A DNA stretch of 64,000 nucleotides from Nonomuraea jiangxiensis (GTDB lineage: Bacteria; Actinomycetota; Actinomycetes; Streptosporangiales; Streptosporangiaceae), in NCBI RefSeq assembly GCF_900099965.1, contig NZ_FNDJ01000010.1:310001-374000 (forward strand), read 5' to 3'. The stretch's first letter is position 1, and the number at the start of each line of letters is the position of its first letter. Shown here piece after piece: positions 8,684 to 15,584 of the stretch. The notes beneath the pieces are model-generated. The model saw only the letters and a list, made by a program, of their open reading frames with translations. It ran no database searches and was not told the DNA's origin. The translations under genes and the position numbers were made by a program.

Positions 8684-9394
8684 CTATGGTCGTCGCTCAA
8701 TGAGCTGGGTGGCCAGGGTGGGCAGGTCCGGTGCGACGAGGTCGGGCTGCGGCAGCGAGGCGATCGGCAGCGGCGCGTTGCCCGGCCGGGTGATCAACCC
8801 GGCCCCGAAGCCGGCACCCTGCGCCCCGATCGTGTCCCAGACGTGCGCGGCCACCATGAAACACCTCGACGGCGGCACCTCCAGCTCCCGCGCCACCAGG
8901 TGGTAGGTCTGCCGGGCGGGCTTGTAGGCGTGCACGCTCTCGACGCTGAACTGCCGCTCGAAGAAGTGCGCCAGCCCGGCGTGCTCCAGCGGGCTCTGAC
9001 CGCCGGGGTTGGGCGGCGAGTTCGTCAGGGTGGTCAGGCGGAAGCCCGCCTCCCGCAGCCGGGTCAGGCCCGCCTCCACGTCGGGATGCGCCGGCATCGT
9101 CAGCATCGCCTGCCTGATCTCCTCGACGTCGGCGTCCGTGACCCGGACGCCGTGGATGTCGCCGACCATCCTGAGCAGCCCCTGGCCCAGGGCGAAGAAC
9201 CCCTCGTAGAGGCCCGACAGGGTGATCGCCATCGAATACGTGATCAGGTGGCCGAACCACTCCCGCCTGACCCGCCGGTCCCCGAAGATCCGTTCGAAGA
9301 GCGGGTCCATCGACCCCAGGTCGATCAGCGTCTCATTGACGTCGAACACGATCACCGACGGCTCGTCGCCTGGCGGCTGCGCGGCGTGGTTCAT
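8684..9394 (-). CDS. HAD-superfamily hydrolase, haloacid dehalogenase type II-like
   Basis: A 236-residue HAD protein. Motif I is 'VFDVNETLID' with the nucleophilic Asp, motif II is 'LTTLTNS', the Lys is in 'HAYKPARQTY' and motif III is 'VAAHVWDTIGA'. The spacing and the helical cap between motifs I and II match L-2-haloacid dehalogenase-like enzymes. Natural substrates of actinomycete members are mostly unknown, so halide release is not assured. It is the last gene of a minus-strand run, 67 bases after ogt1. Confidence 0.85.
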   Translation of the reverse strand: MNHAAQPPGDEPSVIVFDVNETLIDLGSMDPLFERIFGDRRVRREWFGHLITYSMAITLSGLYEGFFALGQGLLRMVGDIHGVRVTDADVEEIRQAMLTMPAHPDVEAGLTRLREAGFRLTTLTNSPPNPGGQSPLEHAGLAHFFERQFSVESVHAYKPARQTYHLVARELEVPPSRCFMVAAHVWDTIGAQGAGFGAGLITRPGNAPLPIASLPQPDLVAPDLPTLATQLIERRP

Positions 9395-9461
9395 CGGATT
9401 CGTCCTCTTCCTCGGTCAGCGGTCGGAGGCGGCGGCCTACGATCGCCCCTCGCGAGTGCCC

Positions 9462-10199
9462 TCACTCCACAGGATCGCCGCCCAACCGCCCCGGCTTCCG
9501 ATGCCACGCCGGTGACTCCAGGGCGAGCAGGGCGCGCTTGGCATCGGCGCCGCCGGCGTAGCCTCCGGCGCTGCCGTCGGAGCGGACCACCCGGTGGCAG
9601 GGCACCACGACGGGGAGCGGGTTGGTGGCGCAGGCGGTGCCCACCGCGCGGACCGCTCGCGGGCTGCCCGCCGCCACGGCGACCTCGGCATAGCTCTCGG
9701 TACGGCCGTAGCCGATGTCCCTCAGATGCCTGAGCACGCCGAGCCGGAACCCCTTCGACAGCCGCCAGTCCAGCGGCACCTCGAACCGGGTGCGCCGGCC
9801 GGCGAAATACTCCTCCAGCTGCCGGCTCACCTCGTCCAGGCGGCGCGGGGCGAGCAGCACCCGGGGGCTGACCTGGCCGGCGAGCTGCCGCAGCGCCGCG
9901 TCGTGGCCCTGTACGTCGAACGCCACCCGTACCAGGCCCTGCGCCGTGGCGGCCAGCAGCAGGCTGCCGACCGGCGTGTCCAGCGTGCGGTAGGCCACGT
10001 CGAGGATCCCCTCGTGCTGCGCCTGTTCCGCCAGCCGGGCCCGCAGCCGGGCCATCGCCGCCGCGTCCCGCGCGGGCAACGCAGCGAACAGCCGCCCGCC
10101 CTCCTCAGGCAGTGCCGCCAACGGCCGCCCGCTCTCCTCGGGCAACGCCGCGAACGGCCGCCCGCCTTCTACGCTGCATGCCGGTGCTGTGGTGATCAT
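9462..10199 (-). CDS. ogt: Methylated-DNA-protein cysteine methyltransferase with repeat N-terminus (ogt1)
   Basis: A 245-residue O6-alkylguanine-DNA alkyltransferase that moves alkyl groups from guanine O6 to its own cysteine. The active-site block 'NPLPVVVPCHRVVRSDGSAG' and the upstream 'GYGRTESYAEVA' helix-turn-helix region are canonical. The first 45 residues are unusual, with three copies of an 11-residue GRxxAALPEE unit encoded by 33-bp repeats, giving a longer protein than typical Ogt (about 160-180). Its start overlaps the stop of the ECF sigma gene by 4 bases (ATGA), so the two are translationally coupled. It is probably induced with that sigma factor from the promoter at 10702-10731. 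Confidence 0.92.
   Translation of the reverse strand: MITTAPACSVEGGRPFAALPEESGRPLAALPEEGGRLFAALPARDAAAMARLRARLAEQAQHEGILDVAYRTLDTPVGSLLLAATAQGLVRVAFDVQGHDAALRQLAGQVSPRVLLAPRRLDEVSRQLEEYFAGRRTRFEVPLDWRLSKGFRLGVLRHLRDIGYGRTESYAEVAVAAGSPRAVRAVGTACATNPLPVVVPCHRVVRSDGSAGGYAGGADAKRALLALESPAWHRKPGRLGGDPVE
10076..10174 (-). repeat. Three 33-bp in-frame tandem repeats in ogt1
   Basis: Units at 10076-10108, 10109-10141 and 10142-10174 differ at a few bases and encode 11-residue copies of GRxxAALPEE near the N-terminus of Ogt1. The unit length keeps the frame, so copy number could vary without breaking the gene. Confidence 0.75.
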
Positions 10200-10696
10200 C
10201 GAGCTGCCTCCTCCTCGTCATCGGCGACCGCCGGATACGTGCTACGCAGGTTCTTCATGCCGTCGGCCGCCGCCCTGCGCGCGGCGTCCACGCTGCCGCC
10301 GCAGATCGCGGCGATCTCCTGGTACGGCAGCCCGGCCAGGTAGTGGTAGGCCACCGCCTGGCGCTGCCGGGTGGGCAGTGCCTTGAGCGCCCGCCACAGG
10401 TCGCCGTCCCAGTCCTCCGGCCGCCCGCGCTCGGCCGGCCGCTCCGGCGGCTCGGCCACCGGCGTGGGCCGGCGGGCGGCGGCTCGGGTGACGTCGATGG
10501 CCTTGCGATGGGCGATCGTGACCAGCCACGCCTCGACGTTCGCCTCCGGCGGCAGATCCGGGTACGCCTTCAGCGCCGACAGGAACGTCTCGGACCACGC
10601 GTCCTCCGCGTCCTGCGGCCCCAGCACCGCCCGGCACACGCGCAGCACCATGGGGCCGTAGTCGGTCACGATCTGTTCGAAGGGTCGCATGGTCAC
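10196..10696 (-). CDS. ECF-type RNA polymerase sigma factor
   Basis: A 166-residue group 4 sigma factor. Region 2 is recognisable in 'DAWSETFLSALKAYPDLPPE' and the following helices, and region 4 in 'LPTRQRQAVAYHYLAGLPYQ' plus the EIAAICGG helix-turn-helix. No C-terminal extension and no adjacent anti-sigma gene is seen, so activity may be set mainly by its own transcription. GTG 10696 lies only 5 bases downstream of the -10 element of the ECF-like promoter at 10702-10731, so the transcript may be leaderless; ATG 10690 is an alternative start. It is flanked by two alkyltransferase genes on the same strand, pointing to a role in the response to DNA alkylation. Confidence 0.9.
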   Translation of the reverse strand: MTMRPFEQIVTDYGPMVLRVCRAVLGPQDAEDAWSETFLSALKAYPDLPPEANVEAWLVTIAHRKAIDVTRAAARRPTPVAEPPERPAERGRPEDWDGDLWRALKALPTRQRQAVAYHYLAGLPYQEIAAICGGSVDAARRAAADGMKNLRSTYPAVADDEEEAAR

Positions 10697-10701
10697 ATCT
10701 T

Positions 10702-10731
10702 GTAGACGTCCGGTGGTGCCGGAACGTGAGA
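10702..10731 (-). promoter_or_regulatory. ECF-type promoter before the sigma factor gene
   Basis: On the minus strand TCTCACG (10731-10725) and CGTCTAC (10708-10702) are separated by exactly 16 bases. CGTC-type -10 elements are typical of ECF sigma promoters. The same pair with the same spacing stands before ogt2 (11279-11308), suggesting autoregulation. Confidence 0.65.
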
Positions 10732-10738
10732 TCGCGGC

Positions 10739-11239
10739 TCAGAACAGCCGCGCCTCCTTCGCCTCGGCGGGCTCCTCCAGCTCCAGCAGGAAGCGCTTGC
10801 GTTCCAACCCTCCGGCGTACCCGGTCAGGCGGCCGCCCGCACCCACCACCCGGTGGCACGGCACCACCACGAGGACGGGGTTGGCGCCGCAGGCCGCGCC
10901 GACCGCCTGGGCCAGCGAGACGTCGCCGAGTTGCCGCGCGAGCTCCCCGTACGTGCGGGTCTCGCCGTAGGGGATCTCCGCCAGCAGCTTCCACACCTGC
11001 CGCTGCTGCTCGTCACCCGCCGCCGCGACGGGAAGCTCGAAGTCCCGCCGCTCACCGGCGAAGTATTCCGCGAGTTGCCGGCGCAGCTCCCCGAAACCTG
11101 CCTCGACGTACGTGCCCAGGTCCGGTACCGCCGGGCCACGGCGGCGCCCTTCGAAGTAGAGTCGCCCGAGCACGCCGTCCTCGGCGACCGCGACCAGGTT
11201 GCCCACCGGTGACGCGATGACGGTGTGAGTCCGTGTCAT
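10739..11239 (-). CDS. ogt: Methylated-DNA-protein cysteine methyltransferase (ogt2)
   Basis: A 166-residue alkyltransferase of ordinary Ogt length. The acceptor Cys lies in 'NPVLVVVPCHRVVGAGGRLT' and the DNA-binding helix follows 'AEIPYGETRTYGELARQLG'. ATG 11239 was chosen because AGGGCAGGA lies just upstream; a longer in-frame start at 11320 would run through the promoter at 11279-11308. The gene is 42 bases upstream of the sigma gene on the same strand. With Ogt1 this gives two suicide repair proteins in one unit; the two are clearly different in sequence, so recent duplication is unlikely. Confidence 0.92.
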   Translation of the reverse strand: MTRTHTVIASPVGNLVAVAEDGVLGRLYFEGRRRGPAVPDLGTYVEAGFGELRRQLAEYFAGERRDFELPVAAAGDEQQRQVWKLLAEIPYGETRTYGELARQLGDVSLAQAVGAACGANPVLVVVPCHRVVGAGGRLTGYAGGLERKRFLLELEEPAEAKEARLF

Positions 11240-11278
11240 GTTCCTGCCCTCCCGAGCGGACGCGTTCCCTTTCACCGG

Positions 11279-11308
11279 GTAGACGCCCACGGGCCGGAAA
11301 ACGTGAGA
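11279..11308 (-). promoter_or_regulatory. ECF-type promoter before ogt2
   Basis: TCTCACG (11308-11302) and CGTCTAC (11285-11279) with a 16-base spacer, identical in both elements and spacing to the copy before the sigma gene. The predicted transcript start is about 30-35 bases before ATG 11239, leaving room for its Shine-Dalgarno sequence. Confidence 0.65.
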
Positions 11309-11316
11309 TCCAGCCG

Positions 11317-11892
11317 TCACAATGGGCTGATCAGGGCATGCGCGTGCATGTCATGCCAGCCGTCGGCGTGCGGCACGGCGCTGCGGCTGATCCCCTCCAG
11401 GGCGAACCCGGCCTTCTCCGCGACCCGGCAGGACGCCGTGTTCCTGGTCGAGTGGTTGAGGAGCAGCCGGTGAACCCCCACGCCGAAGGCCCACTGGCTG
11501 AGCGCCAGGACGCCGGCCGGGGCCGCGCCCCGCCCACGGGCCGCGGCCCGCATCCAGTAGGCCACCTCGGCAATGCCCCACTCCAGGTCGATGCCGCGCA
11601 GGGCCACCCGGCCGAGCACCTCGCCCGCGGTCGTGGTCAACGCCCAGCTCGCACTGGACTCGGTGCGCCAGCCCCGGATGTAACGCTGGATGAGCTCCTC
11701 CGCCTCCGCGATCGTGTCGACGCTGCGGCCGTGCCAGAGCCGGGTGGCCGGATCGCGGAAGGCATCGACAATCATGGGGGCGTCCGCCGGCGACCAGGGC
11801 CGCAACAGCAGATCCGGCCCGGCCGTCATGACGGGCTGCGGGGCGTTGCTCAGCGAGCCGGGCGCTATGACCGGGGGGATCAGGGGAGGCAT
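11317..11892 (-). CDS. GNAT-family N-acetyltransferase (RimJ/RimL-like)
   Basis: An acetyl-CoA-dependent N-acetyltransferase of about 190 residues. The N-terminal 'LLLRPWSPADAPMIVDAF' and C-terminal 'NTASCRVAEKAGFALEG' match the RimJ/RimL branch. The acetyl-CoA loop reads 'RAAARGRGAAPAG', a looser version of the usual Q/RxxGxG/A. The start is uncertain: ATG 11892 and ATG 11829 are both possible, neither with a good SD, and the conserved domain begins close to the later one. The gene ends right at the ogt2 promoter. Substrate unknown. Confidence 0.8.
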   Translation of the reverse strand: MPPLIPPVIAPGSLSNAPQPVMTAGPDLLLRPWSPADAPMIVDAFRDPATRLWHGRSVDTIAEAEELIQRYIRGWRTESSASWALTTTAGEVLGRVALRGIDLEWGIAEVAYWMRAAARGRGAAPAGVLALSQWAFGVGVHRLLLNHSTRNTASCRVAEKAGFALEGISRSAVPHADGWHDMHAHALISPL

Positions 11893-12030
11893 GCGTTCGC
11901 GCACCGTTCGTCCGATGGATCGACAACCGAGTGCCCAGTATGACGGCCGTCCCGCACGGGCACCGGCTCATACCAGGCGCGGCGCGGGACCCACCCTTAC
12001 AGTGGAGATCAGGCGTTCAGAGAGGAACCG

Positions 12031-13038
12031 ATGGCGACCAGTTTCGGGCGCGCCACTCTGGCCACCGTCGCCGCCTCGGCCGGGGTCTCGGTGGCGACCG
12101 TGTCCAAGGTGCTCAACGGCCGCAGCGACGTGGCGCCGGCCACCCGGGCGGCGGTGCAGGCCATGCTGCTGGAGCACGGCTACGTCCCCCGCTCGCCGCA
12201 CCGCCGCCAGACCGCGCTGACCACGGTCGAGCTGCAGGTGGACGGGCTGCTGTGCGCTTATTCGAGCGCGATCGTCCAGGGCGCGGTCGAGGCGGCGGCC
12301 GAGCTGGGCGCGGCGGTCGTCGTCGCCATCGCCCACGGCGCGGCCGGCCGCCAACCCTCCTGGGCCGGTGACCTGGTCGCCGCCGGGCGGCACGCGCTCA
12401 TCTCCGTCACCAACGAGCCGGCCCAGCTCGCCGCGCTGGCCAGGGCCCGCCTGCCGGTGGTGGTCATCGACCCGCTGAACATGCCGAGCGAGCCCGTCAT
12501 CAGCGTCGGCGCCACCAACTTCGCCGGCGGCATGTCCGCCACCCAGCACCTGCTGGCTCTCGGCCACCGCCGGATCGCCTATATCGGCGGCCCCGCCAAC
12601 GCGGCCTCCAACCAGGCGCGCATGCACGGCTACCGCGCCGCCATGGACGCCGCCGGCGTGCCCGTGCCGCCGCAGTACGTCCGTACGCCGGGCTACTGCT
12701 ATCCCGACGGGCTGAAGGCGGGAGCCGCCCTGCTCGACCTGCGGCCCGTGCCCACGGCCATCTTCGCCGCCAGCGACGAGTGCGCACTCGGCGCCATCGA
12801 GGCCGCCAGGGCGCGCGGTCTCTACGTCCCGGACGACCTCAGCGTCGTCGGCTTCGACGACACCCAGATCGCCACCATGAGCTCGCCGCAGCTCACCACC
12901 GTCCGCCAGCCGCTGCGCCAGATGGGCGGCGTCGCCCTGCGTACGGCGCTGCGCCTGGCGGCCGGCGAGAGGATCGAGTCCCGCCACATCGAGCTCGCCA
13001 CCGAACTGGTCGTCCGCGGGTCGAGCCTGGCCGCCTGA
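12031..13038 (+). CDS. LacI-family transcriptional regulator
   Basis: A 335-residue repressor. The N-terminal 'TLATVAASAGVSVATVSKVL' is a classic LacI helix-turn-helix with hinge helix, and the rest is a periplasmic-binding-protein-like sensor ending in 'DDLSVVGFDDTQIATMSSPQ' and the C-terminal 'TELVVRGS'. GAGAGGAACC before ATG 12031 supports the start. No sugar transporter or glycosidase lies beside it, so the operon it controls is elsewhere or it acts as a stand-alone regulator. Confidence 0.92.
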   Translation: MATSFGRATLATVAASAGVSVATVSKVLNGRSDVAPATRAAVQAMLLEHGYVPRSPHRRQTALTTVELQVDGLLCAYSSAIVQGAVEAAAELGAAVVVAIAHGAAGRQPSWAGDLVAAGRHALISVTNEPAQLAALARARLPVVVIDPLNMPSEPVISVGATNFAGGMSATQHLLALGHRRIAYIGGPANAASNQARMHGYRAAMDAAGVPVPPQYVRTPGYCYPDGLKAGAALLDLRPVPTAIFAASDECALGAIEAARARGLYVPDDLSVVGFDDTQIATMSSPQLTTVRQPLRQMGGVALRTALRLAAGERIESRHIELATELVVRGSSLAA

Positions 13039-13065
13039 CGCGGCCCGCACGCCGATCCAGGAGGG

Positions 13066-13701
13066 CTACAGGGCGACGTGTTCCGCGGCGAGCAGCCCGG
13101 CGAGCCCCAGGAAGCAGACGCCGCTGCCCGCGTCGATCTTGCGATGGGTCCTGGCCGAGATCCCGGTCGCGCCGAGCGCGCTGCCGAGGCCGACGTACCC
13201 GAGGCCGACGACCAGCTCGATGGGCAGGTAGGCGGCGCCGAGCAGGGCGAGCTGCGGGCCCGCCGCCGCGTCCGGCCCGCCGGTGAACTGGGGGAGCAGC
13301 GCGGCGAACAGCAGCAACGCCTTGGGGTTGCTCATCGCGACGACGAACTCGTTGGCGACGAGCGGCCACAGCGTCCGGCCGGAGTCGGCCGGCGAGCCCG
13401 CCGGGGCGGCGGGCCGGGGCCGCCACGCGTGCCGCAGGCTGGTCAACCCGATCCACAGGAGGTAGGCGACGCCGATCCACTTGATCACCGTGAGCACGGC
13501 GGAACCGGTGGACAGCAGTACGTCGAGCCCGACAACGACCAGCCCGATGAGCACCACGAAGGCGGCCAGCCTGCCGCCGATCCCGGCCAGGGCGTAGGCG
13601 CTGCCGTGGCGCACGGCGTTCCGCAGACCGAGCAGCTGGTTCGCGCCAGGGACCAGGGAGGCCAGCACGGCGGCGGGGACGAACCCGACCCAGTCGATCA
13701 C
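13066..13701 (-). CDS. LysE/RhtB-family amino acid exporter
   Basis: A 211-residue inner-membrane protein with about six hydrophobic segments. 'VPAAVLASLVPGANQLLGLR' is the N-terminal signature of the LysE/RhtB superfamily, followed by 'WIGVAYLLWIGLTSLR' and 'NPKALLLFAALLPQF'. I chose GTG 13701 because GGAGGG lies 8 bases upstream and the length then fits the family; GTG 13749 would add 16 residues. Family members export amino acids or homoserine lactones by proton exchange. It converges with the LacI gene and has no LysG-type activator next to it. Confidence 0.87.
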   Translation of the reverse strand: MIDWVGFVPAAVLASLVPGANQLLGLRNAVRHGSAYALAGIGGRLAAFVVLIGLVVVGLDVLLSTGSAVLTVIKWIGVAYLLWIGLTSLRHAWRPRPAAPAGSPADSGRTLWPLVANEFVVAMSNPKALLLFAALLPQFTGGPDAAAGPQLALLGAAYLPIELVVGLGYVGLGSALGATGISARTHRKIDAGSGVCFLGLAGLLAAEHVAL

Positions 13702-13980
13702 CAGAGCCCGCCCTCCCGGATCCGCGTGCCGAAAATCCCGGGCGGTCACCGGTTCGAACGTGCGCGCTTTAGGACCTTCATTCCGATATCTGCCGCTTTA
13801 GTGTATTGGCCCGCCGGGCCATGGCCGGCACCACGCAGGGGCTGCGAGTGAGGATCATCACATCATGGGATGATTGGAACTATTCGGGCGATATGTCCGG
13901 TTTAACACGGGCGTAACACAGTGAGCACGCCGGCCTCCGGAGTCACCGGAGCGGCGTGTGTCCGAAGGAGACGAACGACC

Positions 13981-14439
13981 ATGAAGAAGATCACTTGGCG
14001 ACTGGCGTCCGCGGCCGCGACCCTCGCGGTGACGGGCGGCATCCTGTTCTCCACGGGTGGAGCCGCCGCGGCGGCCACCGGCCAGGTCGAAGGCGTGTCC
14101 GTCGCCGCCACCTCCGTGACAGCACGGCACGGCGGTTACCTGCAGCGTTGGGACGGCCTGCGGTGGTGGTACCGCTACAGCGGCCACGGCGACTGGTACA
14201 GCGCCGGCCACGGCGAGCGCTACCGCTTCGACGGCCACCGCTTCTACCGGTGGGACGACGGCAAGTGGAAGCCCGTGTCGGCCGCCTACGCCCGGCACCA
14301 CTCCCTTGACCGCGACGACCTGAACGGCCGCCCCCGCACCCACCACGTGAAGCACAACGACCACGGCCACGCCGGCCATGCCCACCACGGCGGCAAGGGC
14401 CACGACAACGACGACCACTCCGGGCGCGACCACCACTGA
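13981..14439 (+). CDS. Small secreted aromatic- and histidine-rich protein
   Basis: A 152-residue exported protein. 'MKKITWRLASAAATLAVTGG' is a good signal peptide with an A-rich cleavage region near residue 36. The mature part has many Trp, Tyr, Arg and His ('GGYLQRWDGLRWWYRYSGHG') in repeated WxxYRY-like clusters, and the last 40 residues are dominated by His, Asp and Gly, resembling metal-binding tails. AAGGAG about 10 bases before ATG 13981 fixes the start. I do not recognise a family. A surface metal chelator or wall-associated protein is possible. A strong stem-loop follows. Confidence 0.75.
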   Translation: MKKITWRLASAAATLAVTGGILFSTGGAAAAATGQVEGVSVAATSVTARHGGYLQRWDGLRWWYRYSGHGDWYSAGHGERYRFDGHRFYRWDDGKWKPVSAAYARHHSLDRDDLNGRPRTHHVKHNDHGHAGHAHHGGKGHDNDDHSGRDHH

Positions 14440-14450
14440 GGCCGAGGATC

Positions 14451-14479
14451 GGCGGCCCGGCACCCCTGCCGGGCCCGCC
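14451..14479. terminator. Stem-loop between convergent genes
   Basis: GGCGGCCCGGCA at 14451-14462 pairs with 14467-14479 around a CCCC loop with one bulged base. It sits 12 bases after the stop of the secreted-protein gene and could also stop the incoming AraC-type transcript. Confidence 0.6.
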
Positions 14480-14553
14480 CGGTTCCTCGCCGGCGAACGA
14501 CGTGAGCAACCGCTCACCTGAACCCACCACGCCGATCGGCCGCCCGAAATGCG

Positions 14554-15510
14554 TCAACGGCTCGGGGCGGTGCGGCGGAAGTGGGCCGGGGTGGTGCCCG
14601 TGGCCAGCCGGAAGGCCCGGCTGAAGGCCGACTCGGAGGCGTAGCCGACCCCCGCCGCGATCGCCGCGACCGTCAGGTCCGTCTCGATGAGACGATCGGC
14701 CGCGATCATCAGCCGGATCTGGGTGCGGAACTGCCCGACCGTCAGCCCGGTCGAGCGCGCGAAGACCCGTACGAACGTGGCCCGTGACATGGCCGCCACC
14801 TCCGCCAGCCGCGCGATCGTCCAGTCGCCCGCCGGATCGGCCAGCACCGCCTCGATGACCGGCCGCAACCGCCGGTCGTCGGCCGCCGTCCACGCCGCCG
14901 CCCCGACGAACCGGTTGCGCGAGGCCCGCAGCACCATGGCCAGCAGCGCGCCGCACAACGACGACAGGATCGTGGCGGTGCCCAGCCCCTCGTTCCGCGC
15001 CTCCCACCGCATGAGAGCGCTCAACACCCGGACCACCTCATCGCCCCGCCCGTACGAGTCGCCCGGCCCGTACGAGTCGCTCCGCCCGTAGGAGTCGCTC
15101 CGCCCGAACGACACGTGCAGCGGATCGGGCAGGCTGCGCAGGAGCATCGCCCCCGCGCCACTCCCGAACGTGTAGTGCCCGCACAGCAGGTCCACGACGC
15201 TGCGCCCACTCCGGCTGCGTACGGTGGTGAACGCGCTGCCGGGCACCTCGACCACCCCCTGACCGCCCGCGCCCGCCGTCCGCACCCGGTGGGCCGGGCC
15301 ACCGGGCAGCAGGACGACGTCGCCCGCCACCAGCTCCACGGACCGATCGGGCAGCTCGATGGTGCACCTGACGTCGAGCAGCAGATGGAAGGGCGCCTCG
15401 CCGGCGCCGTACGCGGGTATGTCGATGGTCGTCGCACCCGCCAGCAGGCACCGCTTGTCGAGCATCGCCTGCACGCGAGTCAGCCGGACGATCTCGCTGA
15501 TCCAGTCCAT
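14554..15510 (-). CDS. AraC-family regulator, RclR-like (Cupin_6 + AraC HTH)
   Basis: A 318-residue regulator from ATG 15510. The N-terminal half has the pattern of the Cupin_6 domain ('ELVAGDVVLLPGGPAHRVRT'), and the C-terminal half has two AraC helix-turn-helix motifs ('LAEVAAMSRATFVRVFARST' and 'IAAGVGYASESAFSRAFRLA'). In E. coli the HOCl sensor RclR has the same layout and uses Cys21 and Cys89. Here Cys21 sits at the same residue number in a similar 'DKRC' context, and Cys110 in 'DLLCGHYTF' aligns by eye with Cys89. A Gly/Ser/Asp/Tyr repeat occupies residues around 133-155. It is divergent from an RclA-like reductase gene, as in E. coli rclR-rclA. A redox-responsive activator is a good inference. 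Confidence 0.85.
   Translation of the reverse strand: MDWISEIVRLTRVQAMLDKRCLLAGATTIDIPAYGAGEAPFHLLLDVRCTIELPDRSVELVAGDVVLLPGGPAHRVRTAGAGGQGVVEVPGSAFTTVRSRSGRSVVDLLCGHYTFGSGAGAMLLRSLPDPLHVSFGRSDSYGRSDSYGPGDSYGRGDEVVRVLSALMRWEARNEGLGTATILSSLCGALLAMVLRASRNRFVGAAAWTAADDRRLRPVIEAVLADPAGDWTIARLAEVAAMSRATFVRVFARSTGLTVGQFRTQIRLMIAADRLIETDLTVAAIAAGVGYASESAFSRAFRLATGTTPAHFRRTAPSR
15047..15114 (-). repeat. 18-bp in-frame tandem repeat in the RclR-like gene
   Basis: The core GTACGAGTC recurs at 15052, 15070 and, as GTAGGAGTC, at 15088, with a degenerate fourth copy at 15106. It encodes GRSDSY-like hexapeptides inserted between the cupin and helix-turn-helix domains, probably a flexible linker. Confidence 0.7.
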
Positions 15511-15584
15511 GATGAGACGCTCGCGAGCAAAAGTGAGCCGATTTCGCCTTACGGGCTCAATTCTAGGCGTCGAAGACTGATCGT

